From JBPRGG01 sp051418075 (GTDB lineage: Bacteria; Bacteroidota; Bacteroidia; Cytophagales; Cyclobacteriaceae), in assembly GCA_051418075.1 (NCBI GenBank), contig JBPRGG010000111.1, forward strand, positions 13,489 through 77,488: a stretch of DNA of 64,000 nt, in the 5' to 3' direction. The translations under genes and the position numbers were made by a program. The notes beneath the pieces are model-generated. The model did not search any database. It was given only the letters and a program-made list of their open reading frames with translations, and was not told where the DNA came from. Position 1 is the stretch's first letter; each line of letters opens with the position of its first letter. This document shows, piece by piece, positions 1-7,667 of this stretch.

Positions 1-882
1 GTTATCAGCAGATGCTTTTAGGTCAAGTAAACCTTCACAAGCCACTGTGAAAACCAGTACGAAGGCAAAAAGTGAAGCAAACACAGACTTTTGCCATGCA
101 TTTAAGGATCTCTTGTTCATCATGTTGATTCTGTTTTTAAAATGTGGATAATTAAATTGATTTCTAAGCCCGGTTATCAGCCCTAAACGCATGTTAAGTA
201 ATTGTTGCTGATATTGTACCCGATATTGAGGATAAGCTTCTAATACAGACTGATCGGCCAGGAACTCATGGTTTTCCCTGATGAGTCTGGTGTAAAACCA
301 AATCACAGGATTTAACCATAGTGCGATTTTATAGATCTCGATCAGGAGCAGGTCCAGGGAATGCCATTGATCTGCATGCGCCTTTTCATGACGGTATATT
401 AAATCATAAGTGGCACCTGGTTTTACCTGAGGATCTATATAAATATGTTTCAGGAAAGAGTAGGCAGTTAAATTCAGGCTGCTGGCTATTTTTTCTTCTT
501 TACTGTTGTTACAAAAGTAAATCAAACGGTAAATCCTAAAAATAAAAAAAGCGGCCAGCACTAGACATATCAGCAAATAACCGCCAAAAAATAATTGATC
601 TGGCTTTAAAACCGGCCTTTCTACAGGAATATCTGCCCCTACAGCTTCCATCGGGTATACAATCCAGTCCTGATCAAAGTGAAAACTCAGGGGATCAGTG
701 GGAAACAAGACACTTATACCATTATGAACGGGTAATAATAGTGAAAGCAGCAATCCGACGATTAAATAGATACGATTAAAGGCCAGCCACTTTACTTTTC
801 TGAAAATTAACTGGTAAAACAAATAAAATAATAGCAATACCAGGGCAGATTGGGCAATATATATCAGCAGGTCAATCATCAT
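1..882 (-). CDS. BlaR1/MecR1-type M56 membrane metallopeptidase (partial, 3' end outside window)
   Basis: Membrane-bound sensor peptidase of the M56 family, which in characterised systems cleaves or triggers inactivation of a BlaI-type repressor. About 294 residues are visible and the reading frame stays open to the left edge. The N-terminus has two hydrophobic segments (about residues 5-25 and 38-52) and a third near residue 100. A zinc motif HEKAH lies near residue 165, followed by NHEFLAD, which supplies the expected third zinc ligand. A further hydrophobic stretch follows near residue 275. The start codon overlaps the end of the blaI-like gene by about 11 bp, so the two are translationally coupled; a second ATG three bases downstream is equally possible. 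Bacteroidota M56 proteins often carry TonB-like or other C-terminal domains, which cannot be seen here. The signal sensed is unknown; beta-lactam is only one possibility. Confidence 0.85.
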   Translation of the reverse strand, partial: MMIDLLIYIAQSALVLLLFYLFYQLIFRKVKWLAFNRIYLIVGLLLSLLLPVHNGISVLFPTDPLSFHFDQDWIVYPMEAVGADIPVERPVLKPDQLFFGGYLLICLVLAAFFIFRIYRLIYFCNNSKEEKIASSLNLTAYSFLKHIYIDPQVKPGATYDLIYRHEKAHADQWHSLDLLLIEIYKIALWLNPVIWFYTRLIRENHEFLADQSVLEAYPQYRVQYQQQLLNMRLGLITGLRNQFNYPHFKNRINMMNKRSLNAWQKSVFASLFAFVLVFTVACEGLLDLKASADN

Positions 883-1246
883 TAGACTTTTTTAGCTGTT
901 CCATCAATTGAATGATCTCATCGGCCTCCCTCAGGTCCAATTGATTTTGCCGGGTAAACATAGATATCATCTGCCTGAGCGAATTATTAAAAGAGCGGGC
1001 TACCAGGCCCTTTAAGTATTTACTATAATATTCTTCCCGGTTTATCAAAGGGTAATATTGATAGGCATTTCCATAGGATTTAAAATCCACAAACCCTTTT
1101 TGATGCAGGATCTTCATTATGGTGGCTACGGTATTATAAGCCGGCTTTGGGTCAGGCAGGTCTTCCAGGATATCCTTGACAAAGCTTCTGCTCTGTTGCC
1201 ATAAAACCTGCATGATTTGCTCCTCTGCTTTGGTTAATTCTTTCAT
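872..1246 (-). CDS. BlaI/MecI/CopY-family transcriptional repressor
   Basis: Winged-helix repressor of 124 residues, the usual length for the family. The N-terminal domain (about 1-75) carries the recognition-helix pattern PAYNTVATIMKILHQKGFV, typical of BlaI/MecI. The C-terminal part is the helical dimerisation region. It is the first gene of a two-gene operon with the overlapping M56 peptidase. A four-copy dyad array and a Bacteroidota-type promoter lie immediately upstream, which implies autorepression relieved by the peptidase. In known systems the repressor is inactivated by proteolysis in the dimerisation domain. The regulated target beyond its own operon is not visible. Confidence 0.93.
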   Translation of the reverse strand: MKELTKAEEQIMQVLWQQSRSFVKDILEDLPDPKPAYNTVATIMKILHQKGFVDFKSYGNAYQYYPLINREEYYSKYLKGLVARSFNNSLRQMISMFTRQNQLDLREADEIIQLMEQLKKSNDD

Positions 1247-1250
1247 ATTT

Positions 1251-1281
1251 CAAATATAAACTATATAATTAGTATTCACAA
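1251..1281 (-). promoter_or_regulatory. Bacteroidota-type promoter of the blaI-M56 operon
   Basis: On the minus strand TTG (1281-1279), a 20-bp spacer and TATATTTG (1258-1251) match the phylum consensus TTG-N17-23-TAnnTTTG. The box ends four bases before the blaI ATG (1246-1244), so the predicted transcript is leaderless or nearly so. One copy of the dyad operator sits in the spacer. Confidence 0.7.
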
Positions 1282-1334
1282 CTAAATACATAATATTTTT
1301 ACTAAATACTTAGTTTATCTACTAAATACATAGG
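1260..1334. promoter_or_regulatory. Four-copy dyad operator array for the BlaI-like repressor
   Basis: Four related 14-mers occur at 1260 (ACTATATAATTAGT), 1281 (ACTAAATACATAAT), 1301 (ACTAAATACTTAGT) and 1321 (ACTAAATACATAGG). Start-to-start spacing is 21, 20 and 20 bp, about two helical turns, so bound dimers would lie on one face. Copies one and three are full ACTA...TAGT dyads; two and four keep the left half best. The first copy lies between the -33 and -7 promoter elements. The position next to a BlaI-family gene makes autorepression the natural reading. Confidence 0.7.
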
Positions 1335-1353
1335 AGACCTTATAGCTTCAGAC

Positions 1354-1392
1354 AAAAAAAAGCCTTTAAATCTGCTGACAGATTTAAAGGCT
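1354..1392 (-). terminator. Rho-independent terminator of the greA-HIT operon
   Basis: A perfect 14-bp stem (1361-1374 with 1379-1392, loop 1375-1378) is followed on the minus strand by seven T residues (1360-1354). It lies 26 bp past the HIT stop codon. It also separates this operon from the blaI control region. Confidence 0.9.
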
Positions 1393-1418
1393 TAGGTAAG
1401 CAATACCTATGCAACCGG

Positions 1419-1820
1419 TTAACCCTGGTCAAATTCCTTTTTAATATTTTCAGCTGTTTTGGCTAACTGTTCCTGGGACAATTTCAATTTGGGTTTATTA
1501 AAATTAATATCCTCCATAGAATTGAGTGGGATCAGGTGGATATGGGTATGAGGAATCTCCAGCCCTACTACTGCCACCCCTATTCTTTCGCAGGAAATTA
1601 CCTTTTCAATGGCTTTGGCCACTTTTTTGGCAAACAGGTTCAGCTCTTGAAAATCATTATCAGGCAGATCAAAATAATAATCCACCTCCTGCCGGGGAAC
1701 CACCAGCGTATGTCCTTCTGCCAGAGGGTTGATATCTAAAAAAGCAATACAATGTTCATCCTCTGCAACAATATGCCCGGCTATTTCCCGGTTAATGATT
1801 TTACTGAAAATACTGGCCAT
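1419..1820 (-). CDS. HIT-family nucleotide-binding hydrolase
   Basis: Histidine-triad protein of 133 residues, the usual size of bacterial HINT/HIT proteins, which hydrolyse phosphoramidate or phosphoester bonds of purine nucleotides in the cytoplasm. The catalytic triad HxHxH is seen at H91, H93 and H95 within HTHIHLIPL, and the N-terminal half has the family pattern DINPLAEGHTLVVP (about residues 29-42). It starts two bases after the greA stop, so the two are co-transcribed and share the terminator at 1354-1392. The exact substrate cannot be told from sequence. Confidence 0.93.
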   Translation of the reverse strand: MASIFSKIINREIAGHIVAEDEHCIAFLDINPLAEGHTLVVPRQEVDYYFDLPDNDFQELNLFAKKVAKAIEKVISCERIGVAVVGLEIPHTHIHLIPLNSMEDINFNKPKLKLSQEQLAKTAENIKKEFDQG

Positions 1821-1822
1821 AT

Positions 1823-2296
1823 TTAAAGACTGATATCTAAAACTTCAAATTCCATACTACCTGCAGGAGCTTTTACCAGGGCTATTTCTCCTACTTTTTT
1901 ACCCAGCAAACCTTGTCCAATGGGGGATTTAACCGAAATTTTACCGGTTTTCAGATCTGCCTCCTCTTCAGAGACCAAGGTATAGGTAAACGCGGCACCA
2001 TTCTTCTTATTCTTTATTTTTACTTTAGACATAATGGAAACTTTGGAGGTGTCTATTTTGGATTCATCCAACACCCTGGCATTACCTACAACTTCTTCCA
2101 ATTTAGCAATTTTCATTTCAAGCAAGCCCTGGGCATCTTTAGCCGCATCATATTCAGCATTCTCACTTAAGTCGCCTTTATCTCTTGCTTCCGCAATTTG
2201 CCGGGCAATATCTGACCTGCCTTTGGTCTTCAAGGTATTCAGTTCATCTTTGAGTTTCTTTAAGCCCTCTTCCGTGTAATAGCTTACCTTAGTCAT
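1823..2296 (-). CDS. greA: Transcription elongation factor GreA
   Basis: GreA rescues backtracked RNA polymerase by stimulating cleavage of the nascent transcript. The 157-residue length is standard. The N-terminal coiled coil (1-75) carries the tip motif DKGDLSENAEYDAAKDAQ with the acidic residues that act in the polymerase secondary channel. The C-terminal FKBP-like domain (about 85-157) ends with SPIGQGLLGKKVGEIALV. It is the first gene of a two-gene operon with the HIT protein. No obvious ribosome binding site is present, as usual for the phylum. Confidence 0.97.
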   Translation of the reverse strand: MTKVSYYTEEGLKKLKDELNTLKTKGRSDIARQIAEARDKGDLSENAEYDAAKDAQGLLEMKIAKLEEVVGNARVLDESKIDTSKVSIMSKVKIKNKKNGAAFTYTLVSEEEADLKTGKISVKSPIGQGLLGKKVGEIALVKAPAGSMEFEVLDISL

Positions 2297-2341
2297 TTTC
2301 CTACAGTTTTATTTATTAATGTATGCGCTTATAAAATAAAA

Positions 2342-2368
2342 GAACGGTCTCAACATTGAAACCGTTTC
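2342..2368 (-). terminator. Candidate terminator hairpin between mgtE and greA
   Basis: An interrupted inverted repeat (GAACGGT at 2342-2348 with ACCGTTT at 2361-2367, inner TCAA/TTGA) is followed on the minus strand by a T-rich tract. It lies about 200 bp past the mgtE stop and before greA, so it would end the rsmA-mgtE transcript. A second dyad without a T tract, AATGTGAA/TTCACATT, lies at 2396-2425. Confidence 0.45.
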
Positions 2369-2573
2369 GTGGTGTTATCCTGTATATTTATTGCTAATGT
2401 GAATATCTAAAATTTCGTTCACATTGCCAACTTTTAGCAGATCAAATTCACTGATAACCCAAAATTATCAATATTCAATATTTAAGTCAACATATCAGTA
2501 AATTTCCTTTAATCTACAAGATTTAAGTTAAAACCATTTGGTGCTGAAAAAGGTTTATCCAGATCCCAAAAAT

Positions 2574-3929
2574 TTAGAAACCATAGAGCAGATGTGCTAC
2601 GGCAAAGTAAACAGCCAGTCCCAGCAGGTCATTGGCGGTGGTAATAAAAGGACCTGAAGCAAGGGCAGGGTTTATTCCTACTTTATCCAGTAAAATGGGG
2701 GTGATAGTACCCATAAATGAGGCCAGCAACACCACACTAAACAGCGCGATAGAAACCACCAGGGCAATTTGATTGTCCATGCCGATCAAAATATTGGCGC
2801 TGAATACCAACACAGCCAGTACTACACCATTAATAATGGCCACTATCAGTACCTTCATGATTCGATTAAAGTAGCTGCCATAAAAAGGATCATTGCTGGC
2901 CAGGGTCTGTACTACAATGGAAGAGGATTGTATGCCCACATTTCCTCCGGTAGCTGTGATTAAAGGTATAAAAAAAGCCATAGCCGGAATCAGGGCAATA
3001 TCTTCTTCGAATATGCCAATGAACTGAGCTCCTATCAAACCACCAGCCAAACCTACGATCAGCCAGGGTAAACGTGCCCGGGTAAGCATCCAGATACTAT
3101 CATCTTCTTCCACATCTTCTGACAATCCCGACATCATTTGTCTTTCCTGTTCGGCCATCTCCGTGATAACATCGATAACATCATCAATGGTAATTCTTCC
3201 TACCAGTTTTCCCTTTACATTGATTACAGGAACAGCTTCCAGATCATATTTTTGCATGATGGAGGCCACTTCTTCAGCTTCCATAAAGGTTTCTACTGCT
3301 ACTACATCAGACTCATACAGATCGGCTATCTTGGTTTGATCATTAGCCAATATGATCTTCTTTAATGATACACGGCCTAAAAACTCATTCCGGTCATTCA
3401 CGGCATAGACCGTATAGATCTTTTCTACATTTTCCGCCTGCCTCCTGATTTCCTCAATGGTTTGAACCACGCTCCAGTTCAGACTGGCTTTGATCAATTC
3501 TTTAGCCATTAAACCGCCGGCGCAGTCCTCATCATACTTGATCAGTTCCAGGATATAGGTCGCCTGCTCATCATTTTGCAAAGCAGCAATGATCTTTTCT
3601 CTGAACTTGATCGGCATGTCATTCAAAATATCAGCCGCATCATCAGAGTCTATATGATCAAGGTACCTGGCAACTTCGACCGGCTCAAAATTTATTAAAA
3701 ATCGCTGTCTGACATCGTCATCAATATAGGTGATCACTTCAGCGGCAAATTCTTCTTCCAGGTTCTGAATCACATATTTTGATTCCTCCGTGTCAAATTC
3801 ATCCAGGAGCGAAGCCAGGTCGGCTGGATTGGCTTCTTCCATACTCTGCCTGATGTCATCACTACGCTGCTGCTCTATTGCATCCTTCAGCCATTCAAAA
3901 TATTCCCTTGAGAGTTCGAACCTGATCAT
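2574..3929 (-). CDS. mgtE: MgtE-type magnesium channel/transporter
   Basis: Inner-membrane Mg2+ channel of 451 residues, standard length. The order is the expected one: an N-terminal helical superhelix domain (about 20-130, with repeated acidic loops), two CBS domains (about 135-255) that sense cytoplasmic Mg2+, a linking helix, and five membrane segments from about residue 285. The pore-family signatures GGNVGIQSSSIVVQ and the final TANDLLGLAVYF are both present. Its ATG overlaps the end of rsmA by four bases (ATGA), so the genes are coupled. A candidate terminator follows at 2342-2368. The function is well supported by domain order and motifs. Confidence 0.95.
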   Translation of the reverse strand: MIRFELSREYFEWLKDAIEQQRSDDIRQSMEEANPADLASLLDEFDTEESKYVIQNLEEEFAAEVITYIDDDVRQRFLINFEPVEVARYLDHIDSDDAADILNDMPIKFREKIIAALQNDEQATYILELIKYDEDCAGGLMAKELIKASLNWSVVQTIEEIRRQAENVEKIYTVYAVNDRNEFLGRVSLKKIILANDQTKIADLYESDVVAVETFMEAEEVASIMQKYDLEAVPVINVKGKLVGRITIDDVIDVITEMAEQERQMMSGLSEDVEEDDSIWMLTRARLPWLIVGLAGGLIGAQFIGIFEEDIALIPAMAFFIPLITATGGNVGIQSSSIVVQTLASNDPFYGSYFNRIMKVLIVAIINGVVLAVLVFSANILIGMDNQIALVVSIALFSVVLLASFMGTITPILLDKVGINPALASGPFITTANDLLGLAVYFAVAHLLYGF

Positions 3930-4705
3930 TTCATTTCATTTTCTATGAGTTGAGTCAATTCCACAAAATCAGCTACAGAAAGTTGTTCGGCCCTGCGGCT
4001 AAAAATTTCCTGTTTACTTAATTCTCCCGGCAAATTTATCGCTTTTAAAGCATTGCGCAAGGTTTTCCGCCTGGTTTGAAATCCCTGTTTTACAACTTTA
4101 ACAAATAATTTTTCATTACATAACAATTGCTTCACCTGGTTCCTTCTTAATCTGATTACGGCAGAATCTACTTTAGGCGGGGGGCTAAAAACCTGAGGCG
4201 GAACGGAGAACAAATAATCAATATCATAATAAGCCTGCAACAAAACACTGAGGATTCCATATTCTTTGTTGCCCGGAGGGGCTGACAACCTCTTTGCCAC
4301 CTCTTTTTGCAACATCCCTACCACTTCCTCTACCTGGTTTTTATATTCCAGAATGCGGAAAAATATTTGGGATGAAATATTATAAGGGAAATTGCCAATA
4401 ACTCCCATTGAACCGGGCAGCACCTGATCCAGCCTGAGGTGCAAAAAATCTGCTTCAATGATTTGAGGGCCTAAATCAAAATTTTGCTTTAAAAATGCAA
4501 CAGATTCCCGGTCAATTTCTACCAAGTGGAGCTGATATTTCCCGCTTTCCAACAAATAGGTGGTTAAGACCCCCATTCCAGGTCCAATTTCCAGTAAATG
4601 CCGATAATTATTATGATTTGTGAGGGAGTTTACAATTTTTTTTGCTATGTTTTGATCCTGTAAAAAGTGTTGGCCTAATGATTTTTTGGGTCTGACTTTA
4701 CGCAT
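3926..4705 (-). CDS. rsmA: 16S rRNA (adenine1518-N6/adenine1519-N6)-dimethyltransferase
   Basis: RsmA (KsgA) dimethylates two adjacent adenines near the 3' end of 16S rRNA during small-subunit assembly. The 259-residue protein has the N-terminal signature KSLGQHFLQDQNIAKKIV, the SAM-binding LEIGPGMGVLTTYLL (about 40-54) and the catalytic GNFPYNISSQIFF (about 105-117). The C-terminal helical domain is complete. It is the promoter-proximal gene of an overlapping pair with mgtE, and it diverges from pdxA across a 77-bp gap. Confidence 0.97.
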   Translation of the reverse strand: MRKVRPKKSLGQHFLQDQNIAKKIVNSLTNHNNYRHLLEIGPGMGVLTTYLLESGKYQLHLVEIDRESVAFLKQNFDLGPQIIEADFLHLRLDQVLPGSMGVIGNFPYNISSQIFFRILEYKNQVEEVVGMLQKEVAKRLSAPPGNKEYGILSVLLQAYYDIDYLFSVPPQVFSPPPKVDSAVIRLRRNQVKQLLCNEKLFVKVVKQGFQTRRKTLRNALKAINLPGELSKQEIFSRRAEQLSVADFVELTQLIENEMK

Positions 4706-4782
4706 TTTATAAACTGTGCTAAAAAAATGTTAAAATTGCAGCAATAAAGCTACATATAAAATTTTAAGATTATAATCAATAT

Positions 4783-5826
4783 ATGGAAATATCAGGCAGA
4801 AACACAGAGGATAAACCTACAATAGGCATTACCATAGGCGACATCAATGGAATAGGTCCGGAGGTTATCATCAAAGCCCTTTCAGATTCGCGAATTTTAA
4901 ATTATCTCACACCGGTGATATATGGTTCTACCAAGGTCTTGTCATTCTACCGAAAAGCCTTTAAGGTAAATGACTTTAATTACAGCCAGGTGAAAAGTCA
5001 AGGAAGTTTCAGTCCCAAAAGGATCAATGTAGTTAATTGCTGGGATAAAATGATGAATATTGAAGTGGGCGTAGAGACACCTGAAGGAGGAAATAGCGCC
5101 TTCCTGGCCCTGGAAAAAGCAGTAGAAGACCTTCAGCAGGGAAAAATCGAGGCAGTAGTGACGGCTCCAATTAATAAAAATAATATTCAGAGTGAAGATT
5201 TCCAGTTTCCCGGCCATACCGAGTATTTTACCCAAAAGTTTAATGGGTCTGATAGTTTAATGATGATGGTGAGCGATCAGTTAAGGGTAGGTGTGGCTAC
5301 AGCTCATGTACCTTTGAATCAGGTGAGTCAGACCATCACAAAAGAAGCACTTACCAGCAAATTGAAGATCATGCTTCAATCTCTGAAGAAAGATTTTGGC
5401 CGGCAAAAGCCAAAATTAGCCGTGCTGGGGCTTAACCCTCATGCCGGGGAAGAAGGCTTATTGGGAATGGAAGAAAAAGAGGTGATCATTCCGGTCATTG
5501 AGGAATTTAAAAATAAAGGACATCTGGTATTTGGTCCCTATCCGGCCGATGGCTTTTTTGGATTGGTTCAACATATCAAATTTGATGGAGTTATGGCCAT
5601 GTATCATGATCAGGGTTTGATCCCTTTTAAGACCATTGCTTTTGAAAAGGGAGTTAATTTTACAGCTGGTCTGCCGATCATTCGCACTTCCCCTGACCAT
5701 GGCACCGCCTATAACATTGCCGGCAAGGGACAAGCCAATGAGAGTTCAATGCGGGAAGCCATTTACCTGGCCCTGGATATTATCAAAATGCGCATGGAGC
5801 AAAAGGTAGAAAATACTTCTACCTGA
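4783..5826 (+). CDS. pdxA: 4-hydroxythreonine-4-phosphate dehydrogenase
   Basis: PdxA oxidises 4-phosphohydroxy-L-threonine to 3-amino-2-oxopropyl phosphate in the DXP-dependent pyridoxal phosphate pathway. The 347 residues include GDINGIGPEVIIKAL at about 20-34, FPGHTEYFT with a metal-binding histidine, MYHDQGLIPFK with a second, and RTSPDHGTAYNIAGKG with a third near residue 300. All three zinc histidines of the family are therefore kept. It stands alone, divergent from rsmA and convergent with the helicase gene. A pdxJ partner is not in the window. Confidence 0.95.
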   Translation: MEISGRNTEDKPTIGITIGDINGIGPEVIIKALSDSRILNYLTPVIYGSTKVLSFYRKAFKVNDFNYSQVKSQGSFSPKRINVVNCWDKMMNIEVGVETPEGGNSAFLALEKAVEDLQQGKIEAVVTAPINKNNIQSEDFQFPGHTEYFTQKFNGSDSLMMMVSDQLRVGVATAHVPLNQVSQTITKEALTSKLKIMLQSLKKDFGRQKPKLAVLGLNPHAGEEGLLGMEEKEVIIPVIEEFKNKGHLVFGPYPADGFFGLVQHIKFDGVMAMYHDQGLIPFKTIAFEKGVNFTAGLPIIRTSPDHGTAYNIAGKGQANESSMREAIYLALDIIKMRMEQKVENTST

Positions 5827-5856
5827 TCGAAAGTACGACAGTTTACATGAAATACT

Positions 5857-7491
5857 TTAGGCCGGATTAACCCGAAGCTTTCGGCCTTCCATAAAAATAT
5901 TCTTAAAGCTTTCATTCACCTTAACCACATGTCTGGGAGAAACTTCAAAATAGGAATATTTTTCCAGTATAGTGATATTATTCACCTGCTCCTTAGACAA
6001 TTTGGTCTTCTGACAGATGAAGCTTTGAAGGTCATGATCTGAAACCTGATCCATATGCCCCACATTGATAAAAAACTTCTTGGTTTTTTTACCCTTGTCT
6101 GATGATTTTCTGGTTTCCTTTTTATTTCTTTCCCTTTTGGTTTTACCTTTTGGCTCGGAACTGGCCCTGGAAGCAACCGCCGGTATTGCAGGCTCAGCCT
6201 GTTTGAGTTGATTCAGCTGATTCATTACCAGCTTGCTGATCAATTCCTCCTTCTCCATACCATTGAAGATCTTTTCCACCTGAGGCAAAAAATCTTTGAG
6301 TTGAGCAGGTTCAGGTTGAGTATCCCGGATTTCCTGCACCCAGTTAATCAACTTTTCATTCCTGATGGAGGCCCAGCTAGGTACAGGAATTTCAGTGAAA
6401 TTTATCTTTAATTTTTTTTCAAGTACGGCAATCCTTTTTTTATCAGCTTTGGTAGACAGGATCAGGGATATGCCCTGTTTTCCTGCCCTGGCGGTTCGAC
6501 CGCTACGATGGGTATAATACTCCAGGGAATCTGGCATGGCAAAATGTATCACATGAGAGAGATCATCTACATCTATCCCACGGGCTGCCACATCCGTAGC
6601 TATCACCAGCTGCAAGTTGAAGGATTTGAACTTTCGGATCACCTTATCCCGGAGATTCTGGGACAAGTCACCGTGTAATGCTTCCACCGGATATCCCTGT
6701 TGCTGCAAGGTATTGGCCAGGTCTTGGGTATCAGATTTGGTCCGGCAAAACACCAGTCCCCTGATTTCCTTATTATTATCCAGGATTCGCATCAAAACAG
6801 CTGTCTTCTCGGTAGCTTTCACTACGGCAAACTGATGTTCAATATCTGCATTAATCCCTTTTTCTTTTATTACAGAGATTTCAACCGGTTCATGCATATA
6901 ATTTTTTGCAATGTCCCTTATTTCCCTGGGCATTGTGGCAGAAAACAGCCAGGTATTTTTTTCTTTAGGCGTAGCAGCCAGTATTTTATCCAGCTCTTCT
7001 TTAAATCCCATATTCAGCATTTCATCTGCTTCATCCAGAACCACAAAACGCACATGTTCCAGATGCACTACCTTTCTTTTGATCAGGTCAATTAACCTTC
7101 CGGGGGTAGCTATAATGAGATGCGTGGGGCGCTTTAAAGCTTTTATCTGATTTTGAATGGCTGTACCACCATAAACGGCCTGCATTCGAACCCCTGAAAC
7201 ATACCTGGCAAAGGCTTCCATTTGCTGGGCAATTTGCTGACACAACTCCCTGGTGGGAGCCAAAATCACTGCCTGTGTCACAGGATCCGAAATATCGACC
7301 TTATCCAGGAGCGGCAAGCCAAAAGCGGCAGTTTTGCCAGTGCCGGTCTGGGCCAGGCTGATTAAATCAACTTGGTTGGCAGATAATACGGGAATGGTTT
7401 GTTGCTGGATCTGAGTGGGCTGAAAAAAGCCTAACTCAGGCAGGACTTGCATCAATTCAGAGGAAAGTCCAAGGGATGAGAAATTATTCAA
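5857..7491 (-). CDS. DEAD-box ATP-dependent RNA helicase with DbpA-type RNA-binding tail
   Basis: ATP-dependent RNA helicase of 544 residues, probably acting in ribosome assembly or mRNA turnover. The Q motif (FFQPTQIQ), Walker A AQTGTGKT, PTRELCQQ, TPGRLIDL, DEADEM, SATMPREI, and C-terminal HRSGRTARAGKQG are all intact. A basic low-complexity linker (about 435-470) leads to a C-terminal DbpA-like RNA-binding domain (about 473-544, FINVGHMDQVSDHDL...). The best start is TTG, because the Q-motif region begins only a few residues later and matches the family from MNNFSSLGL onward. It resembles the CsdA/CshA/DbpA group; the rRNA specificity cannot be assigned. Two TAATTTTG boxes lie just upstream (7510-7517 and 7523-7530, minus strand) without a convincing -33 element. 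Confidence 0.93.
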   Translation of the reverse strand: MNNFSSLGLSSELMQVLPELGFFQPTQIQQQTIPVLSANQVDLISLAQTGTGKTAAFGLPLLDKVDISDPVTQAVILAPTRELCQQIAQQMEAFARYVSGVRMQAVYGGTAIQNQIKALKRPTHLIIATPGRLIDLIKRKVVHLEHVRFVVLDEADEMLNMGFKEELDKILAATPKEKNTWLFSATMPREIRDIAKNYMHEPVEISVIKEKGINADIEHQFAVVKATEKTAVLMRILDNNKEIRGLVFCRTKSDTQDLANTLQQQGYPVEALHGDLSQNLRDKVIRKFKSFNLQLVIATDVAARGIDVDDLSHVIHFAMPDSLEYYTHRSGRTARAGKQGISLILSTKADKKRIAVLEKKLKINFTEIPVPSWASIRNEKLINWVQEIRDTQPEPAQLKDFLPQVEKIFNGMEKEELISKLVMNQLNQLKQAEPAIPAVASRASSEPKGKTKRERNKKETRKSSDKGKKTKKFFINVGHMDQVSDHDLQSFICQKTKLSKEQVNNITILEKYSYFEVSPRHVVKVNESFKNIFMEGRKLRVNPA

Positions 7492-7593
7492 TAAAATATA
7501 TTATAGATTCAAAATTAAACTGCAAAATTAACGATATTTTGTGATATATATTGGTTTGTCCCTAATTATTTATTGTTATTATTTTTGGCAGTT

Positions 7594-7635
7594 AATAAAA
7601 AATCCTGGAAAGATCAGGTTATATCTTTCCAGGAT
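7594..7635 (-). terminator. Rho-independent terminator of the GAF receptor gene
   Basis: A perfect 13-bp stem (7602-7614 with 7623-7635, 8-nt loop) is followed on the minus strand by a run of T residues. It lies 33 bp past the stop of the gene starting at 9422. Confidence 0.88.
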
Positions 7636-7667
7636 ATGAATGGAATAGAACAGGTATGTGTTTTTTG

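Noticed and set aside
5864..5888. AGGCCG/CGGCCT hairpin as a pdxA terminator
   Set aside because: It lies within the helicase coding end, has a long loop and no T tract.
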